NCBI RefSeq assembly: GCF_902498065.1
Contig: NZ_CABVIR010000004.1
Coordinates: 372,001 to 436,000 of the forward strand
Direction: 5' to 3'
Source: Pseudomonas fluorescens
GTDB lineage: Bacteria > Pseudomonadota > Gammaproteobacteria > Pseudomonadales > Pseudomonadaceae
DNA: 64,000 nucleotides
The notes under the pieces: generated by a model
What the model was told of the DNA's origin: nothing
Database searches by the model: none
Seen by the model: only the letters and a program-made list of their open reading frames with translations
In this document: piece after piece, positions 43,561-52,060 of the stretch
Numbering within the stretch: position 1 is the stretch's first letter
Layout of the letters: each line of letters starts with the position of its first letter
Translations under genes and position numbers: made by a program

Positions 43561-43614
43561 AACCCTCACAGACACATGGATTCACGATCGATCAGGCATA
43601 ATCCGCCCAATTCA

Positions 43615-43622
43615 AACAACAA
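43615..43622 (+). promoter_or_regulatory. CA motif (Hfq/Crc) at gltR
   Basis: AACAACAA followed by GG, 13 nt before the GTG start of gltR. Fits AAnAAnAA. Confidence 0.55.
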
Positions 43623-43634
43623 GGACGCCGCCCC

Positions 43635-44366
43635 GTGAGCTCAGTCAACAAGTCGATTTTGTTGGTCGATGACGATCAAGAGATACGCGAGTTGCTGGAC
43701 ACCTACCTGACCCGCGCGGGTTTCCAGGTGCGTACCACGCCCGACGGCGCCGGTTTCCGCCAGGCGTTGAACGAGGCGCCGAGCGATCTGGTGATCCTCG
43801 ACGTGATGCTGCCCGACGAAGACGGCTTCAGCCTCTGCCGCTGGATTCGCCAGCACCCGCGTCAGGCGCAAGTGCCGATCATCATGCTCACCGCCAGCTC
43901 CGACGAAGCCGACCGCGTCATCGGCCTGGAGCTGGGCGCCGACGACTACCTCGGCAAACCCTTCAGCCCCCGCGAATTGCAGGCGCGAATCAAAGCCTTG
44001 TTGCGTCGTGCGCAATTCGGTCAGGAACGATCCGGCAGTGAAGTGCTGGCCTTCGACGACTGGCGCCTGGACGTGGTCAGTCATCGGCTGTTCCACATCG
44101 ACGGCGAAGAAGTGATTCTCTCCGGCGCCGATTTCGCCCTGCTGAAACTGTTCCTCGATCACCCGCAGGAAATCCTCGACCGCGACACCATCGGCAATGC
44201 CACCCGTGGCCGCGATCTGATGCCGCTGGACCGGATCGTCGACATGGCGGTCAGCCGTTTGCGCCAACGCCTGCGCGACACGGAAAAACCGCCGCGACTG
44301 ATTCGCACCGTGCGCGGCAGCGGTTATCAGTTGGCAGCCAATGTGGTTGCCAGCAATGGTCACTGA
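43635..44366 (+). CDS. gltR: Response regulator GltR (glucose transport)
   Basis: 243 residues, GTG start. Receiver domain with the acidic pair in DDDQEIREL, phosphoacceptor Asp in VILDVMLPDEDGF, the conserved Thr in LTASS and Lys in GKPFSPREL; then an OmpR-type winged helix (SGADFALLKLFLDHPQEILDRDTI, MAVSRLRQRLRD, RTVRGSGYQLAA). Partner kinase GtrS is next. Regulates the gts/oprB glucose uptake and edd genes in P. aeruginosa and P. putida. Confidence 0.93.
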   Translation: MSSVNKSILLVDDDQEIRELLDTYLTRAGFQVRTTPDGAGFRQALNEAPSDLVILDVMLPDEDGFSLCRWIRQHPRQAQVPIIMLTASSDEADRVIGLELGADDYLGKPFSPRELQARIKALLRRAQFGQERSGSEVLAFDDWRLDVVSHRLFHIDGEEVILSGADFALLKLFLDHPQEILDRDTIGNATRGRDLMPLDRIVDMAVSRLRQRLRDTEKPPRLIRTVRGSGYQLAANVVASNGH

Positions 44367-45825
44367 GGTTTTGCGCAAGCTCGCGGCAAAGGTTCCGGTT
44401 CCGCGTTCGCTGCTCGGGCGGATGTTGCTGCTGACGCTGCTGGCGGTGTTGTTCGCCCAGGCGTTGTCGAGCGTGATCTGGGTCTCGCAACTGCGCGCCA
44501 CTCAGCTGGAAGGCCTGGTCACCAGCGCCCGCAGCCTCGCGCATTCGATGACCGCCAGCGTCAGTTATTTTCGCTCGTTGCCGGTGGCGTTCCGGCCACT
44601 GGTGCTTGACCAGTTGCGCAGCATGGGTGGCACCCGTTTCGTGGTCACCCTCAACGACAAACCCCTGGGCATGCAAGTGCTGCCGGTCACCCCGCGTAAA
44701 GAGGCGGTGCTCAAAGCCGTGGACGAAGTGCTGCGCCAGTCGCTGGGGCAGGACACCGATATCTCGGTGACCTTCGTCAGTCCCGAAGACCTGCGGATCT
44801 TCAATGGTGGCCTGAAACTCGACGAGCTGCCGCGTTCCTGGGCGCATTACGCGTTGACGCTGGAACCGGTAAATCCGCCGGTGCTGGTCACGCAAATCCA
44901 GATGGCGCCGGGCGAGTGGTTGTACATCGCCTCGCTGTTGCCCGAGCCCTACACCAGCCTTGAAGAGCAAGGCCTGCCGGCGCAGCAAGTCTGGTTCATC
45001 GTCCTCACCAGCGGCTTTTTGTTGTTGTTCATCGGCCTGCTGGTGCATTGGCAAAGTCGTCCTCTCAAGCGCTTGGCGCGGGCGGCGCGGGACATGTCCC
45101 TCGGTGCTGAGGTCGAGCCGGTGGCGGAGGGCGGCGGCAGTGAAGTGGTTGAAGTAGGGCGCGCCTTCAATGCGATGCGCGAACGTATCAGCCGTTACCT
45201 GACTGAACGCAGCCAGTTGTTCAGCGCGATCTCCCATGATTTGCGCACGCCGATTACCCGCTTGCGACTGCGTGTCGAATTGCTCGAAGACGAAAAGCTG
45301 CAAGCCAAGTTCGGTCGTGATCTGGATGAGCTGGAGCTGTTGGTCAAAGGCGCGTTGCAATGCGTGAAAGACACCGATATTCACGAGAACATCGAACAGG
45401 TGGACCTCAATCATGTGCTCGATTGCCTGGTGGAGCCGTATCTGGCGCCCAATGGCAATGGTCGCGTGACCCAGCAGGGCCGGGCGCTGGCGGCGTATCC
45501 CGGCAAGCCGCTGGCGCTCAAGCGCTGCATCGGCAACCTGATCGACAACGCCTTGAAGTACGGGCAGAACGCGCACCTGCACATCGATGACGACGAGAAT
45601 GCGTTCGTCCTGCATGTCGATGACGAAGGGCCGGGCGTGCCGGAGCAGCGGCTGGAGCAGGTGTTCGAGCCGCACTTCCGTCTGGCCGGGCAGCAGCAGG
45701 GGTATGGGTTGGGGTTGGGAATTGCGCGCAACATTGCCCATAGCCATGGCGGGGAAGTCAGCCTGCAAAACCTGCGTGAAGGTGGATTGCGGGTGACGTT
45801 GCAGTTGCCGCGTAGTGTTGAATAG
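44341..45825 (+). CDS. gtrS: Sensor histidine kinase GtrS
   Basis: 494 residues, ATG at 44341 inside the end of gltR; ATG at 44356 (MVTEVLRKL) is an alternative. TM1 at about residues 30-48, a periplasmic sensor of about 165 residues, TM2 (QVWFIVLTSGFLLLFIGLLV), HAMP, the His box FSAISHDLRTPITRLRLR, and the HATPase blocks LIDNALKYG, DDEGPGVPE and GLGLGIAR. The P. aeruginosa homologue senses 2-ketogluconate and 6-phosphogluconate. Forms an operon with gltR. Confidence 0.94.
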   Translation: MWLPAMVTEVLRKLAAKVPVPRSLLGRMLLLTLLAVLFAQALSSVIWVSQLRATQLEGLVTSARSLAHSMTASVSYFRSLPVAFRPLVLDQLRSMGGTRFVVTLNDKPLGMQVLPVTPRKEAVLKAVDEVLRQSLGQDTDISVTFVSPEDLRIFNGGLKLDELPRSWAHYALTLEPVNPPVLVTQIQMAPGEWLYIASLLPEPYTSLEEQGLPAQQVWFIVLTSGFLLLFIGLLVHWQSRPLKRLARAARDMSLGAEVEPVAEGGGSEVVEVGRAFNAMRERISRYLTERSQLFSAISHDLRTPITRLRLRVELLEDEKLQAKFGRDLDELELLVKGALQCVKDTDIHENIEQVDLNHVLDCLVEPYLAPNGNGRVTQQGRALAAYPGKPLALKRCIGNLIDNALKYGQNAHLHIDDDENAFVLHVDDEGPGVPEQRLEQVFEPHFRLAGQQQGYGLGLGIARNIAHSHGGEVSLQNLREGGLRVTLQLPRSVE

Positions 45826-45842
45826 TCAGACCGCGTCGAGGC

Positions 45843-45930
45843 CATCGCGGGCAAACCACGCTCCCACAGGTATCGCATCGGCCGCGAGAATACCGCAGGA
45901 CCTGTGGGCGCGGGCTTGCCCGCGATGGCG
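45843..45930. repeat. Degenerate REP pair after gtrS
   Basis: Left copy CATCGCGGGCAAACCACGCT (with substitutions in the hairpin) and right copy CCTGTGGGCGCGGGCTTGCC. Both have drifted from the consensus; the left hairpin is disrupted (AAACCACG). Confidence 0.8.
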
Positions 45931-45960
45931 TCAGATCTATCAACAAATTTTTCGAAATGA

Positions 45961-45999
45961 ATGTCACAACTCGGTGACATAACTCGCCCCCTTCGTTAC
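45961..45999. promoter_or_regulatory. 39-bp module upstream of the AGE isomerase gene (copy A)
   Basis: ATGTCAC-N6-GTGACAT-N8-CCCTTCGTTAC. The first two blocks form a dyad. The same blocks and spacing recur at 47314-47352 upstream of gtsA with one change in the first block. Candidate GltR operator. Confidence 0.6.
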
Positions 46000-46039
46000 A
46001 AGCCCGCCACCGCCCGTTGTTTAGACTGCCCGCAGTCAT

Positions 46040-46047
46040 AACAACAA
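46040..46047 (+). promoter_or_regulatory. CA motif (Hfq/Crc) at the AGE isomerase
   Basis: AACAACAA immediately followed by AAAAAGG, 12 nt before the ATG. Confidence 0.6.
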
Positions 46048-46059
46048 AAAAGGCACCCC

Positions 46060-47319
46060 ATGGACACCTTCCAACCCGCCTTCAGCAGTTGGCTGAACGC
46101 ACCGGCCCATCAGCAATGGCTCGCCGCCGAAGGTCTGCGCCTGCTGGCGTTTGCCAAGGCGTCGAAGCTCCCTGAAGGCTTTGGCAATCTCGATGAAAAA
46201 GGCCGGCTCCCGGCCAACGCCCATGCCGAAACCATGAATACCGCGCGCATGACCCACAGCTTCGCCATGGCGCACATCCAGGGTCTGCCGGGTTTCGCCG
46301 AGCTGGTGGATCACGGCATCAACGCCCTCCGTGGCCCTTTGCGTGACGCCGAACATGGCGGCTGGTTCGCCGCCGCGCATGCTCTTGACGACAACACCGG
46401 CAAAGCGGCGTACCTGCACGCGTTCGTCGCCCTGGCCGCCAGTTCCGCCGTGGTCGCGCAACGTCCCGGCGCGCAAGCCTTGCTCGATGACGCAATCAAC
46501 ATCATCGACACGCATTTCTGGAGCGAGGAGGAGGGCGCGATGCGCGAATCCTTCAACCGCGACTGGCGTGAAGAGGAACGTTATCGCGGCGCCAACAGCA
46601 ACATGCACGCCACCGAAACCTTCCTCGCGCTGGCCGATGTCACTGAAGACAACCGTTGGTTGTGTCGCGCGCAACGGATTGTCGAGCGTGTAATTCATGG
46701 TCACGCCGCCGCCAACGACTACCTGGTGGTCGAGCATTTCGACCGCGACTGGCAGCCGTTGCGCGAGTACAACCACGACAACCCGGCGGACGGTTTTCGC
46801 CCTTACGGCACCACGCCGGGTCACGGCTTCGAATGGGCGCGACTGCTGCTGCACCTCGAAGCCGCGCGGGTACAGGCCGGAATGCTGACGCCGGGCTGGC
46901 TCGCCACCGACGCGCAAAAACTCTTCGAGCATAACTGCCGTCACGGCTGGGATGTCGACGGGCTGCCCGGGATTGTCTACACCCTCGATTGGGACAATCG
47001 GGCGGTGGTTCGCCATCGTTTGCACTGGACCCATTGCGAGGCCAGCGCCGCCGCCAGCGCGCTGCTTAAACGCACCGGAGAGGCGCAATACGAACGCTGG
47101 TACCGACTGTTCTGGGAATTTTGTGACAGTCATTTTATCGATCGCTGGGATGGCAGTTGGTACCACGAACTCGATCCGCAGAACCGCCCGAGCGCTGATA
47201 TCTGGGCCGGTAAACCCGACCTCTATCATGCCTGGCAAGCCATTCTGATTCCGCGCCTGCCGCTGGCGCCAAGCATGGCCAGTGCCTTGGCGAGCTCGTC
47301 CCAGAGCGGTTCTATGTAA
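46060..47319 (+). CDS. AGE-family sugar isomerase (mannose isomerase / YihS type)
   Basis: 419 residues, an (alpha/alpha)6-barrel protein of the N-acylglucosamine 2-epimerase superfamily. Segments around the likely catalytic His residues are NSNMHATETFLALAD (near 180), GHGFEWARLLLHLE (near 253) and PDLYHAWQAILIPRLP (near 390), as in YihS and D-mannose isomerases. It interconverts a ketose and an aldose such as fructose/mannose. The location between gtrS and gtsA fits sugar entry. The exact substrate cannot be read from sequence. Its last codons overlap the next 39-bp module. Confidence 0.85.
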   Translation: MDTFQPAFSSWLNAPAHQQWLAAEGLRLLAFAKASKLPEGFGNLDEKGRLPANAHAETMNTARMTHSFAMAHIQGLPGFAELVDHGINALRGPLRDAEHGGWFAAAHALDDNTGKAAYLHAFVALAASSAVVAQRPGAQALLDDAINIIDTHFWSEEEGAMRESFNRDWREEERYRGANSNMHATETFLALADVTEDNRWLCRAQRIVERVIHGHAAANDYLVVEHFDRDWQPLREYNHDNPADGFRPYGTTPGHGFEWARLLLHLEAARVQAGMLTPGWLATDAQKLFEHNCRHGWDVDGLPGIVYTLDWDNRAVVRHRLHWTHCEASAAASALLKRTGEAQYERWYRLFWEFCDSHFIDRWDGSWYHELDPQNRPSADIWAGKPDLYHAWQAILIPRLPLAPSMASALASSSQSGSM

Positions 47320-47352
47320 CCATGCGGTGACATTCACGCGTCCCTTCGTTAC
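47314..47352. promoter_or_regulatory. 39-bp module upstream of gtsA (copy B)
   Basis: ATGTAAC-N6-GTGACAT-N8-CCCTTCGTTAC, identical in blocks and spacing to 45961-45999 apart from one base. It spans the stop codon of the AGE gene and lies 85 nt before gtsA. Confidence 0.6.
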
Positions 47353-47413
47353 CTGCGAGGGGATGACTCCTGTTTAAAATCCAATGCAGCGCAAGCACCA
47401 GACTTGCATGCAT

Positions 47414-47421
47414 AACAACAA
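47414..47421 (+). promoter_or_regulatory. CA motif (Hfq/Crc) at gtsA
   Basis: AACAACAA followed by GAAAGG, 15 nt before the ATG of gtsA. Confidence 0.6.
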
Positions 47422-47436
47422 GAAAGGTACTTCTAG

Positions 47437-48744
47437 ATGAATGCGATTTCTCGCCTCGCTACTGTCGTTTCTCTCGCGTCGCTGCTTCCCCTCAGTGCAT
47501 TTCCCCTCAGTGCCCTTGCCGCCGATTCCAAAGGTTCAGTGGAAGTTGTTCACTGGTGGACGTCGGGTGGTGAGAAAGCAGCGGTCGATGTCCTCAAGGC
47601 TCAGGTCGAAAAAGACGGCTTTACCTGGAAGGACGGCGCAGTCGCCGGTGGTGGCGGTTCCACGGCCATGACCGTACTGAAAAGCCGTGCAGTCGCCGGT
47701 AACCCACCGGGCGTTGCCCAGATCAAGGGGCCGGACATCCAGGAGTGGGGCAGCACAGGCCTGCTCAGCACCGACACCCTGAAAGACGTCGCCAAGTCGG
47801 AAAAGTGGGATGAGCTGCTGTCGAAGAAAGTCTCCGACACCGTCAAGTACGAAGGTGACTACGTCGCCGTTCCGGTGAACATTCACCGTGTGAACTGGCT
47901 GTGGATCAACCCGCAAGTGTTCAAGAAAGCCGGCATCGACAAAGCCCCGACCACCCTCGAAGAATTCTACGCCGCCGGCGACAAGCTCAAAGCCGCCGGC
48001 TTCATCGCGCTCGCCCACGGTGGCCAGCCTTGGCAGGACAGCACCGTGTTTGAAGACGTGGTGCTCTCGGTCATGGGCGCCGATGGTTACAAAAAAGCAC
48101 TGGTAGACCTGGATCAGAAAACCCTCTCGGGTGCCGAGATGACCAAGTCGTTCACCGAGCTGAAAAAACTCACCGGCTACATGGACCCGAACCGCGCCGG
48201 TCGTGACTGGAACATCGCTGCCGCCGACGTCATCAACGGCAAGGCCGGTATGCAGATGATGGGCGACTGGGCGAAAAGCGAATGGACTGCGGCGAAGAAA
48301 GTCGCCGGCAAGGACTACCAGTGCGTGCCGTTCCCTGGCACCGAAAAAGCTTTCACCTACAACATCGACTCGATGGCTGTATTCAAGTTGAAAGCTGATC
48401 GCAAGGGCGACATCGCCGCCCAGCAAGACCTGGCAAAAGTTGCATTGGGCACGGACTTCCAGAAAGTCTTCAGCATCAACAAGGGTTCGATTCCGGTTCG
48501 CACCGACATGCTGAACGAGATGGACAAGCTCGGTTTCGACGCCTGCGCTCAAACCGCCGCCAAGGACTTCCTGGCGGACGAGAAGACCGGCGGCCTGCAA
48601 CCGAGCATGGCGCACAACATGGCCACTTCCCTGGCTGTGCAAGGCGCGATCTTCGACGTGGTCACCAACTTCATGAACGACAAGGATGCTGACCCGGCCA
48701 AGGCCGCTGCCCAACTGGCGTCGGCTGTCAAAGCTGCCCAGTAA
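47437..48744 (+). CDS. gtsA: Glucose/mannose ABC transporter substrate-binding protein GtsA
   Basis: 435 residues, periplasmic binding protein of the carbohydrate type 1 family. Signal peptide MNAISRLATVVSLASLLPLSAFPLSALA. Family features: VEVVHWWTSGGEKAAVDVLK, IKGPDIQEWGSTGLL, VPVNIHRVNWLWINP. Delivers glucose to GtsBC. First gene of gtsABCD; a REP pair lies between it and gtsB. Confidence 0.95.
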   Translation: MNAISRLATVVSLASLLPLSAFPLSALAADSKGSVEVVHWWTSGGEKAAVDVLKAQVEKDGFTWKDGAVAGGGGSTAMTVLKSRAVAGNPPGVAQIKGPDIQEWGSTGLLSTDTLKDVAKSEKWDELLSKKVSDTVKYEGDYVAVPVNIHRVNWLWINPQVFKKAGIDKAPTTLEEFYAAGDKLKAAGFIALAHGGQPWQDSTVFEDVVLSVMGADGYKKALVDLDQKTLSGAEMTKSFTELKKLTGYMDPNRAGRDWNIAAADVINGKAGMQMMGDWAKSEWTAAKKVAGKDYQCVPFPGTEKAFTYNIDSMAVFKLKADRKGDIAAQQDLAKVALGTDFQKVFSINKGSIPVRTDMLNEMDKLGFDACAQTAAKDFLADEKTGGLQPSMAHNMATSLAVQGAIFDVVTNFMNDKDADPAKAAAQLASAVKAAQ

Positions 48745-48781
48745 TCCCTGACACAACCTGTTCCCGGGTGGAATGGGATTG

Positions 48782-48870
48782 TGTGGGAGCGGGCTTGCCC
48801 GCGATGCAAGCGACTCGGTTTTAACTTCGATCCGTGTCGATGCCATCGCAGGCAAGCCAGCTTCCACAGG
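48782..48870. repeat. Hybrid REP pair between gtsA and gtsB
   Basis: Left copy TGTGGGAGCGGGCTTGCCCG and right copy GCAGGCAAGCCAGCTTCCAC. The two arms belong to different subtypes and the right has a T substitution (CTTCCACA), so pairing is imperfect. It sits inside the gts operon. Confidence 0.88.
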
Positions 48871-48929
48871 GTCCAGCTACCACCAGGGATCACCGTGTCG
48901 ATTCATTTCTCTTCACCTGGATTATCCCG

Positions 48930-49838
48930 ATGAGCTCTGTGGCGGTTTTCAGCAAAGCCTCACCGTTCGATGCGCTGCAACGCTGGTTACCCAAGTTGGT
49001 ACTCGCGCCAAGCATGCTCATCGTGTTGGTTGGTTTCTACGGTTACATCATCTGGACATTCGTACTGTCCTTTACCAATTCCAGCTTCATGCCGAGCTAC
49101 AAGTGGGTCGGCCTGCAGCAATACATCCGCCTGATGGACAACGATCGCTGGTGGGTCGCGAGCAAGAACCTCGCGCTCTTCGGCGGCATGTTCATCGGCA
49201 TCAGCCTGGTGTTGGGCGTGTTTCTCGCGGTGCTGCTGGACCAGCGCATTCGCAAGGAAGGCTTCATCCGCACCGTTTACCTGTACCCGATGGCGCTGTC
49301 GATGATCGTCACCGGTACCGCGTGGAAATGGCTGCTCAACCCAGGCCTGGGCCTGGACAAAATGCTGCGTGACTGGGGCTGGGAAGGCTTCCGTCTCGAC
49401 TGGCTGGTGGATCAGGATCGCGTGGTTTACTGCCTGGTAATCGCCGCCGTGTGGCAAGCCTCCGGGTTTGTGATGGCGATGTTCCTGGCCGGTCTGCGCG
49501 GTGTCGATCAATCGATCATCCGTGCCGCGCAAGTCGACGGTGCGAGCCTGCCGACCATCTATTTGAAGATCGTCCTGCCGAGCCTGCGCCCGGTGTTTTT
49601 CAGCGCCTTCATGATCCTCGCGCACATCGCGATCAAGAGCTTCGACCTGGTGGCGGCGATGACCGCGGGCGGTCCTGGCTACTCGTCCGACCTGCCGGCG
49701 ATGTTCATGTATTCCTTCACCTTCAGCCGTGGCCAGATGGGCATTGGTTCGGCGAGCGCCATGCTGATGCTCGGTGCCGTGCTGACCATCCTCGTGCCGT
49801 ACCTGTACTCCGAATTGCGAGGCAAACGCCATGAGTAA
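48930..49838 (+). CDS. gtsB: Glucose ABC transporter permease GtsB
   Basis: 302 residues from the ATG at 48930 (MSSVAVFSKASPFDALQRWLPKLVLAPSMLIVLVGFYGYI); the open extension overlaps the REP. Six hydrophobic segments; MalF-like with the cytoplasmic EAA loop RGVDQSIIRAAQVDGASLPTIYLKIVLPSLRP. Overlaps gtsC by 8 nt. Confidence 0.94.
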   Translation: MSSVAVFSKASPFDALQRWLPKLVLAPSMLIVLVGFYGYIIWTFVLSFTNSSFMPSYKWVGLQQYIRLMDNDRWWVASKNLALFGGMFIGISLVLGVFLAVLLDQRIRKEGFIRTVYLYPMALSMIVTGTAWKWLLNPGLGLDKMLRDWGWEGFRLDWLVDQDRVVYCLVIAAVWQASGFVMAMFLAGLRGVDQSIIRAAQVDGASLPTIYLKIVLPSLRPVFFSAFMILAHIAIKSFDLVAAMTAGGPGYSSDLPAMFMYSFTFSRGQMGIGSASAMLMLGAVLTILVPYLYSELRGKRHE

Positions 49839-50676
49839 TCAACTTGGCAAACCCGCCTTGAGTTTCAGCCGCGTCGCCATCTACGCCACGCTGCTGCTGG
49901 CCGCTGCGGTCTATCTGATCCCGCTGGTGGTGATGCTGCTGACCAGTTTCAAGACCCCGGAAGACATCCGCACCGGCAACTTGCTCAGCTGGCCGCAAGT
50001 GATTGACGGTATCGGCTGGATCAAGGCCTGGGACAGTGTCGGCAGCTATTTCTGGAACTCGGTGAAAATCACGGTGCCCGCTGTCCTTATCTCCACCTTC
50101 ATCGGTGCAATGAACGGCTACGTGCTGTCGATGTGGCGCTTCCGCGGTTCGCAACTGTTCTTCGGCCTGTTGCTGTTCGGCTGCTTCCTGCCGTTCCAGA
50201 CGGTGCTGCTGCCAGCCTCGTTCACCCTCGGCAAGATCGGCCTGGCCAACACTACGACCGGTCTGGTGCTGGTGCACGTGGTCTATGGCCTGGCGTTCAC
50301 CACGCTGTTCTTCCGCAACTACTACGTGAGCATTCCGGATGCGCTGGTCAAGGCGGCTCGCCTGGATGGTGCGGGCTTCTTCACGATTTTCTGGAAGATC
50401 CTGCTGCCGATGTCGATCCCGATCGTGATGGTCTGCCTGATCTGGCAGTTCACCCAGATCTGGAATGACTTCCTGTTCGGCGTGGTCTTCGCCAGTGGCG
50501 ATGCGCAGCCAATCACCGTGGCCCTGAACAACCTGGTCAACACCAGCACCGGGGCCAAGGAATACAACGTTGATATGGCCGCCGCGATGATCGCCGGGCT
50601 GCCGACACTGCTGGTCTACATATTCGCTGGCAAGTATTTCCTGCGTGGGCTGACGTCCGGCGCGGTCAAGGGGTAG
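49831..50676 (+). CDS. gtsC: Glucose ABC transporter permease GtsC
   Basis: 281 residues, MalG-like, six membrane segments, EAA loop IPDALVKAARLDGAGFFTIFWKILLPMSIPI. Pairs with GtsB to form the membrane channel. gtsD begins 4 nt after the stop. Confidence 0.95.
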   Translation: MSNQLGKPALSFSRVAIYATLLLAAAVYLIPLVVMLLTSFKTPEDIRTGNLLSWPQVIDGIGWIKAWDSVGSYFWNSVKITVPAVLISTFIGAMNGYVLSMWRFRGSQLFFGLLLFGCFLPFQTVLLPASFTLGKIGLANTTTGLVLVHVVYGLAFTTLFFRNYYVSIPDALVKAARLDGAGFFTIFWKILLPMSIPIVMVCLIWQFTQIWNDFLFGVVFASGDAQPITVALNNLVNTSTGAKEYNVDMAAAMIAGLPTLLVYIFAGKYFLRGLTSGAVKG

Positions 50677-50680
50677 AAAC

Positions 50681-51841
50681 ATGGCAACTCTCGAATTACG
50701 CAACGTCAACAAAACCTACGGCGCCGGTTTGCCGGACACCCTGAAAAACATCGAACTGAAGATCGATGACGGTGAGTTCCTGATTCTGGTCGGCCCGTCG
50801 GGCTGTGGTAAATCCACGCTGATGAACTGCATCGCGGGACTTGAAACCATCAGCGGCGGCGCGATTCTGGTGGATGACGCTGACATCAGCGGCATGAGCC
50901 CGAAAGATCGCGACATCGCCATGGTGTTCCAGTCCTACGCGCTGTACCCGACCATGAGCGTGCGCGACAACATCGCCTTCGGCCTGAAGATTCGCAAAAT
51001 GCCCACTGCCGAAATCGACGAAGAAGTCGCCCGCGTCGCCAAGCTGTTGCAGATCGAGCACCTGCTGAGCCGCAAACCCGGTCAGCTCTCCGGTGGTCAG
51101 CAACAGCGCGTGGCGATGGGCCGTGCCCTGGCGCGGCGGCCGAAGATTTACCTGTTCGACGAACCGCTGTCCAACCTCGACGCCAAGCTGCGCGTCGAGA
51201 TGCGTACCGAAATGAAACTGATGCACCAGCGCCTGAAAACCACCACGGTTTACGTGACCCACGACCAGATCGAAGCCATGACGCTGGGCGACAAGGTGGC
51301 GGTGATGAAGGACGGGATCATCCAGCAGTTCGGCACGCCGAAAGACATCTACAACAACCCGGCCAACCTGTTCGTCGCGAGCTTCATCGGTTCGCCGCCG
51401 ATGAACTTTATCCCTCTGCGTTTGCAGCGCAAGGACGGACGCCTGGTGGCTCTGCTCGACAGCGGTCAGGCGCGTTGCGAATTGCCGTTGGGCATGCAGG
51501 ACGCCGGCCTGGAAGACCGCGAAGTGATCCTCGGCATGCGCCCGGAGCAGATCGTGCTGGCGGGCAGTGAGCCGAACGGTTTGCCGACCATTCGCGCCGA
51601 AGTCCAGGTCACCGAGCCGACCGGTCCCGACACGCTGGTGTTCGTCAATCTCAACGACACCAAAGTCTGCTGCCGCCTGGCGCCGGACGTCGCACCGGCC
51701 GTGGGCGAGACCCTGACGCTGCAATTCGATCCATCGAAAGTGTTGCTGTTCGATGCCAAGACCGGGGAGCGCCTGGGGGTGGCCGGTCTGCCTAAAACCG
51801 AAGTGCACAGCGCCAACGTGACCCAGTTCAAGGGCCGCTGA
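50681..51841 (+). CDS. gtsD: Sugar ABC transporter ATP-binding protein GtsD
   Basis: 386 residues, MalK/UgpC family. Walker A GPSGCGKSTL, signature LSGGQQQRVAMGRALARRP, Walker B IYLFDEPLSNLDAKLRVEMR, H-loop VYVTHDQIEAM. C-terminal TOBE-type domain (about residues 235-386). Energises glucose uptake. Ends the gtsABCD unit; a REP pair separates it from oprB. Confidence 0.96.
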   Translation: MATLELRNVNKTYGAGLPDTLKNIELKIDDGEFLILVGPSGCGKSTLMNCIAGLETISGGAILVDDADISGMSPKDRDIAMVFQSYALYPTMSVRDNIAFGLKIRKMPTAEIDEEVARVAKLLQIEHLLSRKPGQLSGGQQQRVAMGRALARRPKIYLFDEPLSNLDAKLRVEMRTEMKLMHQRLKTTTVYVTHDQIEAMTLGDKVAVMKDGIIQQFGTPKDIYNNPANLFVASFIGSPPMNFIPLRLQRKDGRLVALLDSGQARCELPLGMQDAGLEDREVILGMRPEQIVLAGSEPNGLPTIRAEVQVTEPTGPDTLVFVNLNDTKVCCRLAPDVAPAVGETLTLQFDPSKVLLFDAKTGERLGVAGLPKTEVHSANVTQFKGR

Positions 51842-51865
51842 AGATCAAAGGTGGGAATGGGGTTG

Positions 51866-51951
51866 TGTGGGAGCTGGCCTGCCAGCGATAGCATCAAATC
51901 GGTTCGACGTTAAACCGAGTCGTTTGCATCGCCGGCAGGCCAGCTCCCACA
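51866..51951. repeat. REP inverted pair between gtsD and oprB
   Basis: TGTGGGAGCTGGCCTGCCAG and the inverted copy ending GGCCAGCTCCCACA. A further fragment TCCCACAGGGGG at 51961 looks like a remnant. Confidence 0.9.
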
Positions 51952-52034
51952 AAAGCCTGGTCCCACAGGGGGATATGCGCTGAGCGGCCTGTCGCTCTTC
52001 GCAACTGATGTAACCGCGTTAGATAAAAACAGTT

Positions 52035-52045
52035 AATAACAATAA
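52035..52045 (+). promoter_or_regulatory. CA motif (Hfq/Crc) at oprB
   Basis: AATAACAATAA contains two overlapping AAnAAnAA matches, 15 nt before the ATG of oprB. Confidence 0.6.
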
Positions 52046-52060
52046 AACGAGGATGTAGGG

